The position numbers and the translations under genes are program-made. Positions 51,218 through 59,939 of a stretch of DNA of 64,000 bases are shown one piece after another. The notes below the pieces were generated by a model. That model did no database searches. It was not told the origin of the DNA and saw nothing but the letters and a program-made list of their open reading frames with translations. How positions within the stretch are numbered: position 1 is the stretch's first letter; every line of letters begins with the position of its first letter. This DNA comes from JBCBSZ01 sp039818945 (lineage in GTDB: Bacteria; Actinomycetota; Acidimicrobiia; Acidimicrobiales; Poriferisodalaceae), in NCBI GenBank assembly GCA_039818945.1, contig JBCBSZ010000022.1, forward strand, positions 3,234 to 67,233. Direction: 5' to 3'.

Positions 51218-51852
51218 GCATCGAGGTCGTCGTGGTCGACGACCACCCTGTCGTCCGTGGTGGGATCGTGGCGATGCTGGCCGCCGAGGACGACATCGAG
51301 GTCGTCGGTGAGGCAGCCAACGGGAGGGACGCGATCGACGTCGTACTCCTACGGCGTCCCGGCGCGGTGCTGATGGACCTGCGCATGCCGGATCTCGACG
51401 GCGTCGGCGCCATCGAGGCCATTCGAGCCGAGTGGCCCGAGGCGCCCATCGTCGTACTCACGACCTATGGCACCGACGAGGCGATCGTTCGAGCGATCGA
51501 AGCAGGCGCGACCGGCTACCTGCTCAAGGACGCCCCGCCCGACGATCTCATCGATGCTGTCCGCCGCACCGCTTCCGGAGAGACCGTGCTCGCCGCGCCC
51601 GTCGCCAAGCGCCTCGTCGACCGGGTCCGCGATCCCGAGGCCGGGGCGCTCTCGCTCCGGGAGATCGAGGTCCTCAGGGAGGTCGCCTCCGGCCACACCA
51701 ACGCCGTGATCGCCGACCACCTCCACATCAGCCAGGCCACGGTGAAGACCCACCTGCTCCACATCTACGACAAGCTCGCCGTCTCCGACCGCGCCGCCGC
51801 CGTCGCCGTTGCTTACGAATCCGGCATCCTCACCAGCGGTTCCCCCGGATGA
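51214..51852 (+). CDS. NarL-family response regulator
   Basis: A 212-aa regulator. The receiver domain has VVVVDDHPVVRGG (acidic pair), LMDLRMPDLDG (phosphorylated Asp), VLTTYGTDEA (Thr) and LLKDAPPDDL (Lys). The LuxR helix-turn-helix is at SLREIEVLREVASGHTNAVI and SQATVKTHLLHIYDKL. It is translationally coupled to the kinase. The target is unknown. Confidence 0.94.
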   Translation: MSIEVVVVDDHPVVRGGIVAMLAAEDDIEVVGEAANGRDAIDVVLLRRPGAVLMDLRMPDLDGVGAIEAIRAEWPEAPIVVLTTYGTDEAIVRAIEAGATGYLLKDAPPDDLIDAVRRTASGETVLAAPVAKRLVDRVRDPEAGALSLREIEVLREVASGHTNAVIADHLHISQATVKTHLLHIYDKLAVSDRAAAVAVAYESGILTSGSPG

Positions 51853-51903
51853 CTCGTTCTGGGGTCTCGATCAGCGGTGACCGGTGGCGCCGAGCACCGT
51901 CGG

Positions 51904-54078
51904 TCAGAGGAGGCCGTGGTCGCGGGCGGCCTGCACGGCGGTCGTGCGGCCGTCGACACCGAGCTTCCGATAGATCGCCTTGCAGTGGGTCTTGACCGTG
52001 TTGAGCGAGACGTAGAGCTCTCCTGCGATCTCCCGTTGTGAGAGCTTCGACGGCAGATAGCGGAGCACGGCGAGCTCCCGGTCGGTGAGGTCCTCGACGA
52101 GGCCGAGCGGGGTGGCGGACCGCGCCGCCACGCCGTGGCGCGACTCGATGCGGGCGAGCGCTCGACCCACGATGCCGGGATCGAGGCAGCGGTCGACGGC
52201 GGCTCTCGCCTCGTTGAGCAGCTCGGTCCCGACCGGGTCGTCGTGCTCGCAGGCCGTGTCGCCGACGACGGCGAACACGTAGCCGGACGTGAAGGGTTCT
52301 GGCGCACGCCGCGCGAGTTGGACGGCGCGCTCGGCAGCAGCGGTCCGCACCTGCTCGTCCGATGAGGTCCGAGCGAGCACCGCGTGGGAGATGGCGAGTT
52401 GCGGTGACTCGGCGACCCCGTGGCCGTTGGCGTGCTCGAGGCTCGTCTCCGCGTGCGCTGCGGCGGAAGTCCGCGCATCCGACTCCAGGTCGACGACGGC
52501 GGCGAGGCCCGGAGCGACCGACGCCGCGTAGTCCGACGGTTCGGAGATGCCGAGCTCGCGCGCGATCGCGACGTAGCGGCGAGCGTCGTCGAATCGGCCC
52601 GCCCAGGTGTGAACGGCCGCCAACCCGATGGCCTGGGTCGACTCGGTCGGCTCGGCCATGCGGCCCGCGATGGACAGCGCCGACTCGAGATCACCCTCGG
52701 CGAGGTGGACCATGATCCCGAGCGACGCGGCGAGGTTCGCGTCGGTGCCGTCGTCGAGCCGTGCGGCGATGTCGTAGTAGTGCCGGGCGCCGGCGAACCG
52801 GCCTGTCGTGAGGTTGATCCAGCCCCGGACCAGTGCGCTGCGCGAGTGGCGCTCGGGAAGGTCGCCGAGTCGGTCGAGCAGTCGGAGCACGGTGAAGATC
52901 TGCCCGCCGTTCAGCAGGGCGGTCGCGTGGATGGCGATGAGGTCGCCGGCGGTGACGAGCTCGCCAGCCGAGATGTAGTGCTCGATGGCGGCGTAGGTAT
53001 CGCCGTGCTCGTGGTGCCAGGCGGCGGCCGCGAGATGCAGACCCGGGAGCCGGTCGGGGATCTGGTGCTCGGCCTCCAGTCGAAGGAGATCGCGCAACAG
53101 GTGGTGGTAGCGGAAGGACGTGCCCGTCCGGTCGAGACCGACGAGCAGTTGGTTCGAGGCGGCGGTGCGTCGGAGCCATGCGCCGCCGTCGGTCGAACCG
53201 GTCACCGCATCGACCAACGGGCCAGTGAGGCGTTCGAGGATCGAGGTCTCGATGAGACGCTGCCGGTCGTCAGCAGCGATCGAGGCGAGCAGCTCATCGG
53301 TGAGGTACTCGACGACGAGCTGGTCGTCACCGCCGAAGCCGGCGATGAACTCGGTCGCGTCGTCGAGCCCGTGGAGCGAGAGGCCGGCCAGGACGAGACC
53401 AGCCGCCCATCCCTCCGTCCGGTCACAGAGCTCGTGGAGCATGTCCTGGTCGAGGAGGGGGGTGTCGAGGAGATCCGACGCCTCGTGTGCGTCGAAGCGA
53501 AGGTCGCCAGCGCGGATCTCGGTCAACTGGCCGCGCACGCGGAGTCGGCCGACGCGGAACAGTGGATCCGTGCGGGTCGCGATGACGATCCGGATGTGCT
53601 CGGGGCACCGTTCGATGAGTCGTTCGAGACCGGCGTGGATCGCCGGGTTGTCGATCAGGTGGTAGTCGTCGATGACGACGACGAGCGGGTCGTGCGCGGC
53701 ATCGAGGGTGTTGACCAACACCGGCACGACCGCGTCCGGCTCCCCGCCCGTCGAGACGATCGTGGGCACGACCACCTCGCCGACGCCGGGTCGGGCGCGA
53801 TCGATCGCCATGACGAGGTACGACCAGAACCGTGCCGGGTCCGCGTCGCTGTCCTCCACCTGCAACCACGCCAGCTCGTCGCCACGGTTCCCGAGGTTCG
53901 CGGCGAGCAGCGTCGACTTGCCGGAGCCCGCGGGTGCGCAGACGAGAACGAGGCGATGGCGCTCGATCAGCGCCCGATCGAGGAGCTCGTCGAGCCGAGG
54001 TCGACGCACGAGGTGGCGGGGCACCGTCGGCGCCTGCAGCTTGGTCTCGATCAGCTCGTCGACCTCGCGCTCCGCCAT
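51904..54078 (-). CDS. MalT-like LuxR regulator (large ATP-binding), paralogue 2
   Basis: A 724-aa regulator with the same layout as the 45091 gene: Walker A CAPAGSGKSTLLAANL near residue 47, Walker B VVVIDDYHLIDN, WAAGLVLAGLSLHG, a long TPR-like region and a C-terminal LuxR helix-turn-helix nearly identical to that of its paralogue (SKLSQREIAGELYVSLNTVK). ATG 54078 is 8 nt after TAGTCT (54087-54092). A longer frame upstream overlaps the MerR gene and is not real. No TCACCCGGGTGA site was seen in its promoter. Confidence 0.9.
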   Translation of the reverse strand: MAEREVDELIETKLQAPTVPRHLVRRPRLDELLDRALIERHRLVLVCAPAGSGKSTLLAANLGNRGDELAWLQVEDSDADPARFWSYLVMAIDRARPGVGEVVVPTIVSTGGEPDAVVPVLVNTLDAAHDPLVVVIDDYHLIDNPAIHAGLERLIERCPEHIRIVIATRTDPLFRVGRLRVRGQLTEIRAGDLRFDAHEASDLLDTPLLDQDMLHELCDRTEGWAAGLVLAGLSLHGLDDATEFIAGFGGDDQLVVEYLTDELLASIAADDRQRLIETSILERLTGPLVDAVTGSTDGGAWLRRTAASNQLLVGLDRTGTSFRYHHLLRDLLRLEAEHQIPDRLPGLHLAAAAWHHEHGDTYAAIEHYISAGELVTAGDLIAIHATALLNGGQIFTVLRLLDRLGDLPERHSRSALVRGWINLTTGRFAGARHYYDIAARLDDGTDANLAASLGIMVHLAEGDLESALSIAGRMAEPTESTQAIGLAAVHTWAGRFDDARRYVAIARELGISEPSDYAASVAPGLAAVVDLESDARTSAAAHAETSLEHANGHGVAESPQLAISHAVLARTSSDEQVRTAAAERAVQLARRAPEPFTSGYVFAVVGDTACEHDDPVGTELLNEARAAVDRCLDPGIVGRALARIESRHGVAARSATPLGLVEDLTDRELAVLRYLPSKLSQREIAGELYVSLNTVKTHCKAIYRKLGVDGRTTAVQAARDHGLL

Positions 54079-54134
54079 CTCGTCGGAGACTATGTCGTGC
54101 TCGCTCTCTGAAGCGCAGCTCGGTCCCGCAGGGC

Positions 54135-54794
54135 TCACGGGTTCGCCCAGGTCGCGGCCGGTGTCGAGCGGATGCGATCGACGTGCGCCAGCTTGCGCAG
54201 CGCGAGGATCAGCGGTTCGAAGAGGGTGGTGCCGAGCACGCTGAACCGGAGTGTCGCGCCCGGGTCGTCGGACGGGTCGAAGTCGTCGGGGATCTCGGTG
54301 TCGGCGAGGGTGCGGACCGCCAGCGCGTACGGATGGAGCTGCCTGGGACCTGCGATCAGGCCCGGCAGGTAGCGGTGGATGGCGACGAGGGATCGGATGG
54401 CGTCGTCGTAGCCGGGTGAGTGAGGTTCGACGTTCCAGTCGAGATCGTCGAGGAGCTGGCGCACGTCTGCTCGTGCCTGCTCGTAGTCGTCGATCTCGTC
54501 GTCGGGGACGGCCAGTGGCTCGCTCAACTCGGCGACGGCGATCGTGAGGTGCTCGGGACTGCTGCCCGGTTGGTGGACGTCCATCGCGGTGAGCACCCGC
54601 CCGATGGTGGAGATCGAGAGCCCGGCGGCCTCGCGGAGTGCCCGGATGAGCGACAGGCGATCGAGGTGGAGCTGGTCGTAGCGCGCCTGGTTGGGGGCCG
54701 TCGTCTCGCCGGCGGGGAGCAGACCCTCGCGGAGGTAGTACTTGATCGTCGCGGTCGGGACGCCGCTGAGCCGGCTGAGCTCTGCCATTCGCAT
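54135..54794 (-). CDS. MerR-family transcriptional regulator
   Basis: A 219-aa regulator. The N-terminal helix-turn-helix and wing read MAELSRLSGVPTATIKYYLREGLLPAGE, then NQARYDQLHLDRLSLIRALREAAGLSISTI. The C-terminal half is a longer effector domain (DDAIRSLVAIHRYLPGLIAG). AGGAG lies 5 nt before ATG 54794; ATG 54788 and 54812 are alternatives. Its start faces the divergent DoxX fusion gene, and a MerR-type operator lies between. Confidence 0.9.
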   Translation of the reverse strand: MRMAELSRLSGVPTATIKYYLREGLLPAGETTAPNQARYDQLHLDRLSLIRALREAAGLSISTIGRVLTAMDVHQPGSSPEHLTIAVAELSEPLAVPDDEIDDYEQARADVRQLLDDLDWNVEPHSPGYDDAIRSLVAIHRYLPGLIAGPRQLHPYALAVRTLADTEIPDDFDPSDDPGATLRFSVLGTTLFEPLILALRKLAHVDRIRSTPAATWANP

Positions 54795-54805
54795 GAGGTC
54801 TCCTC

Positions 54806-54855
54806 TTGACATGGATATCGTAGCTATCCATTAATGGAGAGTGTCACTATCCATT
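54806..54855. promoter_or_regulatory. MerR-type promoter and dyads between merR and the DoxX fusion gene
   Basis: TTGACA (54806-54811) is a perfect -35. A 21-bp dyad with arms ATGGATA (54811-54817) and TATCCAT (54825-54831) fills the spacer, and TTAATG (54831-54836) lies 19 bp from the -35. This overlong, dyad-filled spacer is the hallmark of MerR-activated promoters. A second dyad AATGGA (54833-54838) / TCCATT (54850-54855) follows. Confidence 0.75.
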
Positions 54856-54868
54856 GGAGGTATCCCTC

Positions 54869-55846
54869 ATGCTCTTCCTCGTCGTGCTCGCCATCGCCAC
54901 CGCTGGTGCAGCGGTCGTGCTCCGTGGACGGTCCGATCGTCGATCCGTCGCCCGCCTCGGACTCGGCATCGCGCTCGCCGTCGCGGGACTGAGTCACTTC
55001 GTCAACCCGACGCCGTTCGAACAGCACCTCCCGTCGTGGGTCCCGGCGTCGGACCTCGTCGTCGCCATCAGCGGTGTCGCCGAGGTGGCCCTCGGGATCG
55101 CTCTGCTCGCCGCGTGGCCCTCGGCCACCACGATCGGGTGGACGGTCGCGGCGTTCCTCGTCGCCGTGCTCCCGGCCAACGTGTACGTCGCCGTCGCCGA
55201 CGTCGATGTCGACGGACAGCCAGGCGGGCCCTATCCCTGGATCCGTCTCCCGCTCCAGTTCCTGTTCATCGCGTGGGTGCTGTGGAGCACCCGCCCAGCC
55301 GACGTCGATGACGAGCTGCCGACCGGTGGGGTGATGCCGCCCGTGCCGTGGATCGACGGCCCGGCGGCCGACAGCGCGAACGCCTCCGGTGCCGAGACCA
55401 TCGTGATGGCCTCGGTCCTCGAGCTCCGCCGGCGGCGCGACGTGCCCGGCTTCCTCGTCGCTGCCCTCCGCCTCCGGCGGCTGTTCGCAGGATCGCCGGG
55501 AGCGATCCGACTGTCGCTCACCGCGATCCCCCTCCGCACGACGTTCTGGACGTTGTCGCAGTGGCAGAGCCGAGCCGAGATGGAGGCCTACGTCCGCCAT
55601 CCCACGCACGTCGAGGTGATGCGGAAGTACTCATCCCGGATGGACGGCTCGACGTTCGCCACGTGGACGGAGCTCGGCTCCGTCGTGCCGTCGTGGGACC
55701 GGGCCCACGCCGAGATCGCATCCACCCGTGGCCGTTCGATCAGCGACCGGTCAGGCAGACGTCCTGCCCCCGGGGCCCCACACCTCGACACGAACGGTGA
55801 CAGCCGGTGCCGGCGCGATCAAGCGAGCCGCCACCGAGCTGCGTGA
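54869..55846 (+). CDS. DoxX-like membrane domain fused to a monooxygenase-like ferredoxin fold
   Basis: A 325-aa protein. Residues 1-150 carry four or five hydrophobic segments (LFLVVLAIATAGAAVVL, GLGIALAVAGLSHFVNP, VAISGVAEVALGIALLAA, WTVAAFLVAVLPANVYV, LQFLFIAWVLW) typical of DoxX/DUF. Residues 165-300 resemble a DUF3291/monooxygenase-type ferredoxin fold (IVMASVLELRRRRDVPGFLV, FWTLSQWQSRAEMEAYVRHP, HVEVMRKYSSRM). The GGAGG 8 nt before the ATG is strong. The last 40 residues are polar and may be unstructured. It is the obvious MerR target. Confidence 0.78.
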   Translation: MLFLVVLAIATAGAAVVLRGRSDRRSVARLGLGIALAVAGLSHFVNPTPFEQHLPSWVPASDLVVAISGVAEVALGIALLAAWPSATTIGWTVAAFLVAVLPANVYVAVADVDVDGQPGGPYPWIRLPLQFLFIAWVLWSTRPADVDDELPTGGVMPPVPWIDGPAADSANASGAETIVMASVLELRRRRDVPGFLVAALRLRRLFAGSPGAIRLSLTAIPLRTTFWTLSQWQSRAEMEAYVRHPTHVEVMRKYSSRMDGSTFATWTELGSVVPSWDRAHAEIASTRGRSISDRSGRRPAPGAPHLDTNGDSRCRRDQASRHRAA

Positions 55847-55922
55847 CACGAACGGGTCGACCGGGTCCGCGGCGCTCGCATCGGTGGCGCTGGTCGCTGA
55901 GCGATGCCGCGAAGCGTTGCGG

Positions 55923-56645
55923 TCAGCGCGACGGGCGCATCTCGAACGACCCGAACACCTCCGAGTCGTCGAGGACCGTGTGGGGTGGGTGGATGCGCAG
56001 GCGGAACGCCGATGCGAAGCCGATGATGACGAGCAGCACGGCGAGCGTGGCCGCAGCATGCAGGAGCCCGTTGCGGAGCTCGCTGGCTCCGCCCAGGCCC
56101 GTGGTCCAGTCGGCGACACCGCGCACGGACCACAGGGGGAGACAGTGCGCCAGGAGCTTCTCCGGGTTGGTCATGAACTGCGTGGCCAGGAAGATCAGGA
56201 GGGCCAGCGCGCCTTCGAGCTCGCGCCGCAGGAGGAGCCCGATCGCCGTGCCGAGCGGAGCGCCGACGACGATCGCGCACAGCATCATGAGCGCCACGCC
56301 GTCGAGTCGGGCGACGTCCTGGTCGACCGTGACGAGGGCGAGGTAGCCCGCGGCGAGCGCGACGCCGATGAGCATGACGGCGACGAGCCTGCCGATCAGG
56401 ATCGCCGGGGTGGTGAAGCCCGCGACGCGGAGTCGCCCGTCGAGCTCGAGCGCGTTGACGGTGCTGAAGAGCGCGAGCGTGGACACCGCCCAGCCCAGGC
56501 CGAGCGCGAGCACCACGACCGCGGAGGAGGGGATGTCGCGACGTGCGAGATAGAACGCCAGCGGGAGGAGCACGAGCATGACCAGTGCAGCGTGGCGCCG
56601 TGAGGTCTCGCGCAGGGTGGCGCGGGCGATGGCGAAGGTCTGCAT
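55923..56645 (-). CDS. ABC transporter permease-like membrane protein
   Basis: A 240-aa protein with about six hydrophobic segments (LVMLVLLPLAFYLA, AVVVLALGLGWAVSTLALF, LIGRLVAVMLIGVALAAGYLAL, VALMMLCAIVVGAPLGTAIGL, LALLIFLATQF, LAVLLVIIGFASAF). It resembles ABC-2 permeases. ATG 56645 is 3 nt after the ATPase stop. It forms an exporter with the ATPase, all under the PadR regulator. Confidence 0.83.
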   Translation of the reverse strand: MQTFAIARATLRETSRRHAALVMLVLLPLAFYLARRDIPSSAVVVLALGLGWAVSTLALFSTVNALELDGRLRVAGFTTPAILIGRLVAVMLIGVALAAGYLALVTVDQDVARLDGVALMMLCAIVVGAPLGTAIGLLLRRELEGALALLIFLATQFMTNPEKLLAHCLPLWSVRGVADWTTGLGGASELRNGLLHAAATLAVLLVIIGFASAFRLRIHPPHTVLDDSEVFGSFEMRPSR

Positions 56646-56648
56646 CGT

Positions 56649-57464
56649 CTACTCCTCGGGGGCGTCGAGCTCGACGACGCGATCGACACGATCGAGCTCG
56701 CCGAGCATGTGGCTGACGATCAGGACGGCCGTCCCCGTGTCGCGCCAGCGGTCGATCTGGGTCCAGAGATCGACGTACGCACCGTGATCGAACCCCTGGT
56801 AGGGCTCGTCGAGCAGCAGCAACTCGGGCCCGCTCAGCTCTCCGAGCACGACGTTCAGCTTCTGGCGGGTCCCGCCGCTGAGCTGGCCGACCGGCTGGTC
56901 GGCTCGCGGACGCCAGCCGAGTGTACTCGCCAGCTGCAGGCCGGTCGCCGTGGCGCGCCGGCGCGAGTCGGCGCGCGCCGCGGCGAAGAGCTCGAAGTGC
57001 TCTGCCGGCGTGAGGAACGCTGCGGTGCCGCCCGACTGCGGCACGTACCCGACGTGGGTGACACGCTCGACGGTGCCGCTGGTCGGCTTGACGGTCCCGG
57101 CGCAGATCTGAAGCAGCGTCGACTTCCCGGATCCGTTGGCTCCCACGACGGCCACGGACTCACCGCGGTGCACCTCGAGCGACACGTCGCGCAACACCTG
57201 ACGCCGGCCGTAGCGCTTGCTCACATCGGTGAGGCGCAACGCGACGCGCTCCCTGCTCGCCGCCGGGAGCCGTGTGGCCGTCGTGCTCCGCATGGCCCGG
57301 GCGAGCCGATCCGCGTAGGCCGTCGCCGGGCCGAACATCCGCTCAGGCGTCAGGCCGTGATCGGCCGCCTGTTCCAGCGCCTCACGCTGCAGCCGTCGCG
57401 CGCCCTCGTCGTCGAGTCCTCGCTCGGACAGCGCGTGCAGGAAGTTGGCAGGCCAGTTGCTCAC
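56649..57464 (-). CDS. ABC transporter ATP-binding protein with N-terminal extension
   Basis: A 271-aa ATPase. Residues 1-60 are a helical extension (LSERGLDDEGARRLQREALEQ). The ATPase has Walker A VVGANGSGKSTLLQI near residue 105, the Q-loop YVPQSGG, signature GQLSGGTRQKLNVV, Walker B LLLLDEPYQGFDHG and H-loop LIVSHML. It powers the permease downstream. The GTG start overlaps the PadR stop (GTGA). Confidence 0.92.
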   Translation of the reverse strand: MSNWPANFLHALSERGLDDEGARRLQREALEQAADHGLTPERMFGPATAYADRLARAMRSTTATRLPAASRERVALRLTDVSKRYGRRQVLRDVSLEVHRGESVAVVGANGSGKSTLLQICAGTVKPTSGTVERVTHVGYVPQSGGTAAFLTPAEHFELFAAARADSRRRATATGLQLASTLGWRPRADQPVGQLSGGTRQKLNVVLGELSGPELLLLDEPYQGFDHGAYVDLWTQIDRWRDTGTAVLIVSHMLGELDRVDRVVELDAPEE

Positions 57465-57799
57465 GCCAGCTCCCGGGTCCCCAGCACGGTGTGAACGGAT
57501 CGACTGAACTCACGCCACTCGGCACGACGAGCATCGAGCGCGTCCCGTCCAGCCTGGGTGAGCTCGAAGTACTTGCGGGGCGGCCCGCTCGGGGACGCCT
57601 CGCGCGACGACGACACCAAGCCGGTGGCCTCGAGGCGTGCCAGGGCGGGATAGATGGTGCCGCCCGGCACGAAGCCGAGCCCGGCCTGCGACAGCCGATT
57701 GGTGAGCCCGAGGCCGTAGTCGCGGTGTTCTCCGAGCAACCCGAGCAGACAGAGCTCGAGCAGACCGTGGAGCCAGACACGCGGCGCTTCGTCCGTCAT
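57461..57799 (-). CDS. PadR-family transcriptional regulator
   Basis: A 112-aa winged-helix regulator: LHGLLELCLLGLLGEHRDYGLGL, then GGTIYPALARLEATGLVSSS and GPPRKYFELTQAGRDAL, all hallmark PadR motifs. ATG 57799 follows TAGTCT by 7 nt. It heads the operon PadR-ATPase-permease and likely represses it. Confidence 0.92.
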   Translation of the reverse strand: MTDEAPRVWLHGLLELCLLGLLGEHRDYGLGLTNRLSQAGLGFVPGGTIYPALARLEATGLVSSSREASPSGPPRKYFELTQAGRDALDARRAEWREFSRSVHTVLGTRELA

Positions 57800-57806
57800 G
57801 GTACTC

Positions 57807-57818
57807 AGACTATCTAGT
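57807..57818. promoter_or_regulatory. PadR operon promoter with palindrome
   Basis: The -10 TAGTCT (57807-57812, minus strand) overlaps the palindrome ACTATCTAGT (57809-57818), a candidate PadR operator. Confidence 0.5.
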
Positions 57819-57904
57819 TACCAGACGCTCTGACAACCGTCTCCTGCTCGGGGAGGGGTGCTGGGCGACCCGGACCGGAGTGACCGAAGCTGCGAGGGCG
57901 GCAG

Positions 57905-58879
57905 TCAGCTCGCTTCGGGACGATCCAGGCCGACTAGGTCGTAGCTGACGGCGACCAGCTCGCGGGCGGTGTTCATGTCGCGGGCGTTGGGGTTGGGGGT
58001 CTCCATCGGCCAGCCGCCATTGCGGCACTCGCGGTCGCGGTAGAGGACGCTGCTCTGGCTGAAGTACCCGCCCGAGTGGTTCGGGGCGTCGTCGGAGATG
58101 AGGCAGTGGAGGGTGGTCTGCGCCGACTCCTCGTTGCTGTCGGAGACGAAGCGACTGAAGGGCCGCATGATCGTCAACGCGACGCGCACCGGGAGGCTCC
58201 CCCCGGAGCCGAAGTTGGAGCGGGCCCACCCGGGGTGGACCGAGAACGCGGAGACACCCGTGCCGTCGAGGCGTTCGGCGAGCTCCTTGGCGTAGAGGAC
58301 CGTGGCGACCTTGGCCTCCGCGTAGGCGGCCACGTTGCCGAAGTCGCGCCGCTCGTAGTTGAGGTCGTCGAGGTGGACGTCGGGTCGGTTCCTGCGGCTC
58401 CCGGCGTGCACGACGGACGAGACGATGGCCATTCGAGAGCCCGGCGTGGCGCGCAGCGTGTCGAGGAGGAGCTCGGTGAGGAGGAAGTGCCCGAAGTAGC
58501 TGACGCCGATCGTGGACTCGAAGCCGTCCGCGGTGCGCTCGAGGTCCCCGCGCATGTTCACCATGCCGGCGTTGCAGGCGAGGCCGTCGAGGCGGTCGTG
58601 CCCGGCGGTGAACTCGGCGACGAAGTCGCGGACCGACTGGAGGTCGGCGAGATCGAGGCGCACGACCTCGGTGGTGCCCGAGAGCTCGGCCATGGTGGCC
58701 GCAGCTTCGTTTCCGGCATCGACGCGACGGCAGGCCAGGACCACGTGGCCGCCCTGGCGAACGAGTTGGCGGGTGGTCTCGAGGCCGACGCCGGAGTTGG
58801 CGCCCGTCACGATGTAGGTCTTCCCACGGAGGTCCTTGGACCGGGTGGCGTCGTCGAGTGCGTGCTTCGTTCGCGGCAT
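57905..58879 (-). CDS. SDR family oxidoreductase (retinol dehydrogenase-like)
   Basis: A 324-aa classical SDR with TGANSGVGLETTRQLVRQG, CNAGM, catalytic Ser in VSSVVHAG and Tyr-Lys in YAEAKVATVLYAKEL (AYAEAK replaces YxxSK), and HPGWARSNFG. The length and GRxYIVTGANSGVG start fit the protochlorophyllide/retinol dehydrogenase-like group. ATG 58879 follows TACGAT by 6 nt. Confidence 0.9.
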   Translation of the reverse strand: MPRTKHALDDATRSKDLRGKTYIVTGANSGVGLETTRQLVRQGGHVVLACRRVDAGNEAAATMAELSGTTEVVRLDLADLQSVRDFVAEFTAGHDRLDGLACNAGMVNMRGDLERTADGFESTIGVSYFGHFLLTELLLDTLRATPGSRMAIVSSVVHAGSRRNRPDVHLDDLNYERRDFGNVAAYAEAKVATVLYAKELAERLDGTGVSAFSVHPGWARSNFGSGGSLPVRVALTIMRPFSRFVSDSNEESAQTTLHCLISDDAPNHSGGYFSQSSVLYRDRECRNGGWPMETPNPNARDMNTARELVAVSYDLVGLDRPEAS

Positions 58880-59062
58880 GGGTCGATCGTACGAAGCCGG
58901 GCCCTCACGTCGATCTCCGATCCCGCCAGACCACTCGCAGATATCGCCAACGCGGGGTTGGCCGATCCGGCCACTCGACTGGCGACATCGGCCACCGATC
59001 GCGAGGGACCGCCGTCATAGCGTCGAGCACCGGACGACGACCCGCCGAGAGCGAGGAAGATC

Positions 59063-59893
59063 ATGGAGGACTTCGACGGCAAGGTGGTGGTGATCACCGG
59101 CGGGGCGACCGGCATCGGCTTCGCGTTCGCCCGGAGGTTCGGCGCCGAGGGCGCCAAGGTCGTGATCGCAGCACGGCGGCAGGAGCGCATCGACGATGCC
59201 GTCGCCGAGCTGCGGGCCGCTGGCGTCGACGCCGCCGGTACCACCGCCGACGTCACGAGCTACGAGCAGGTGGAGGCGCTGGCCGACTTCGCGTGGGATC
59301 AGCACGGTCGGGTCGACGTCATCGTCAACAACGCCGGAGTGGGCCAGGACTTCGCGTCGGTCATCGACGTGCCGATGGAGACGGTGCGGTCGGTGATCGA
59401 CATCAACCTGTTCGGTGTCTGGCACGGGTGCCAGGTCTTCGGGCGCCGGTTCATCGAGCAGGGGACCCCGGCGGCCATCTACAACGTCGGCTCGGAGAAC
59501 TCGCTGTTCAACGGGTTTCCCCTGGCGGGGTCGTACGTGGCGTCGAAGCACGCCGTCCTGGCGCTGACCGAGTCGCTCGCCGAGGAGGTCCCCGACTTCA
59601 TCGACGTGTCGCTCATCTGCCCCGGATTCGTCAGCACGGAGCTGGGCCCTCCGGGCTCGATGGACACGGCCATGGACACCGACCGCTACCTCGAGATCGC
59701 CTGGCCCCAGATCGTGGCCGGCGAGCTCTTCGTCGTGTCCCACGCCTTCAACATGGAGCGCATCGAAGTCCGCCACTCGGCACTGGCCCAGGCGTTCGCG
59801 ACGTACGCCCCGCGCTACGACGGCGACGACGAGTTCGACGTCCGGACCTTCTTCGCCGCCTTGAACGCACTCGGCGAGCAGCCCCAGAGCTGA
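59063..59893 (+). CDS. SDR family oxidoreductase
   Basis: A 276-aa SDR: ITGGATGIGFAFARRFGAEGAKV, NNAGVGQDF, NVGSENSLF (Ser) and GSYVASKHAVLALTESLAEE (Tyr-Lys). GAGGAAG lies 5 nt before the ATG. It is followed 46 bp later by a second SDR; both may belong to one catabolic unit with the AraC regulator downstream. Confidence 0.9.
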   Translation: MEDFDGKVVVITGGATGIGFAFARRFGAEGAKVVIAARRQERIDDAVAELRAAGVDAAGTTADVTSYEQVEALADFAWDQHGRVDVIVNNAGVGQDFASVIDVPMETVRSVIDINLFGVWHGCQVFGRRFIEQGTPAAIYNVGSENSLFNGFPLAGSYVASKHAVLALTESLAEEVPDFIDVSLICPGFVSTELGPPGSMDTAMDTDRYLEIAWPQIVAGELFVVSHAFNMERIEVRHSALAQAFATYAPRYDGDDEFDVRTFFAALNALGEQPQS

Positions 59894-59939
59894 TCGCGAG
59901 GGGACCATCCACCGGATCGACTCACAGGAGATCAGAGAC

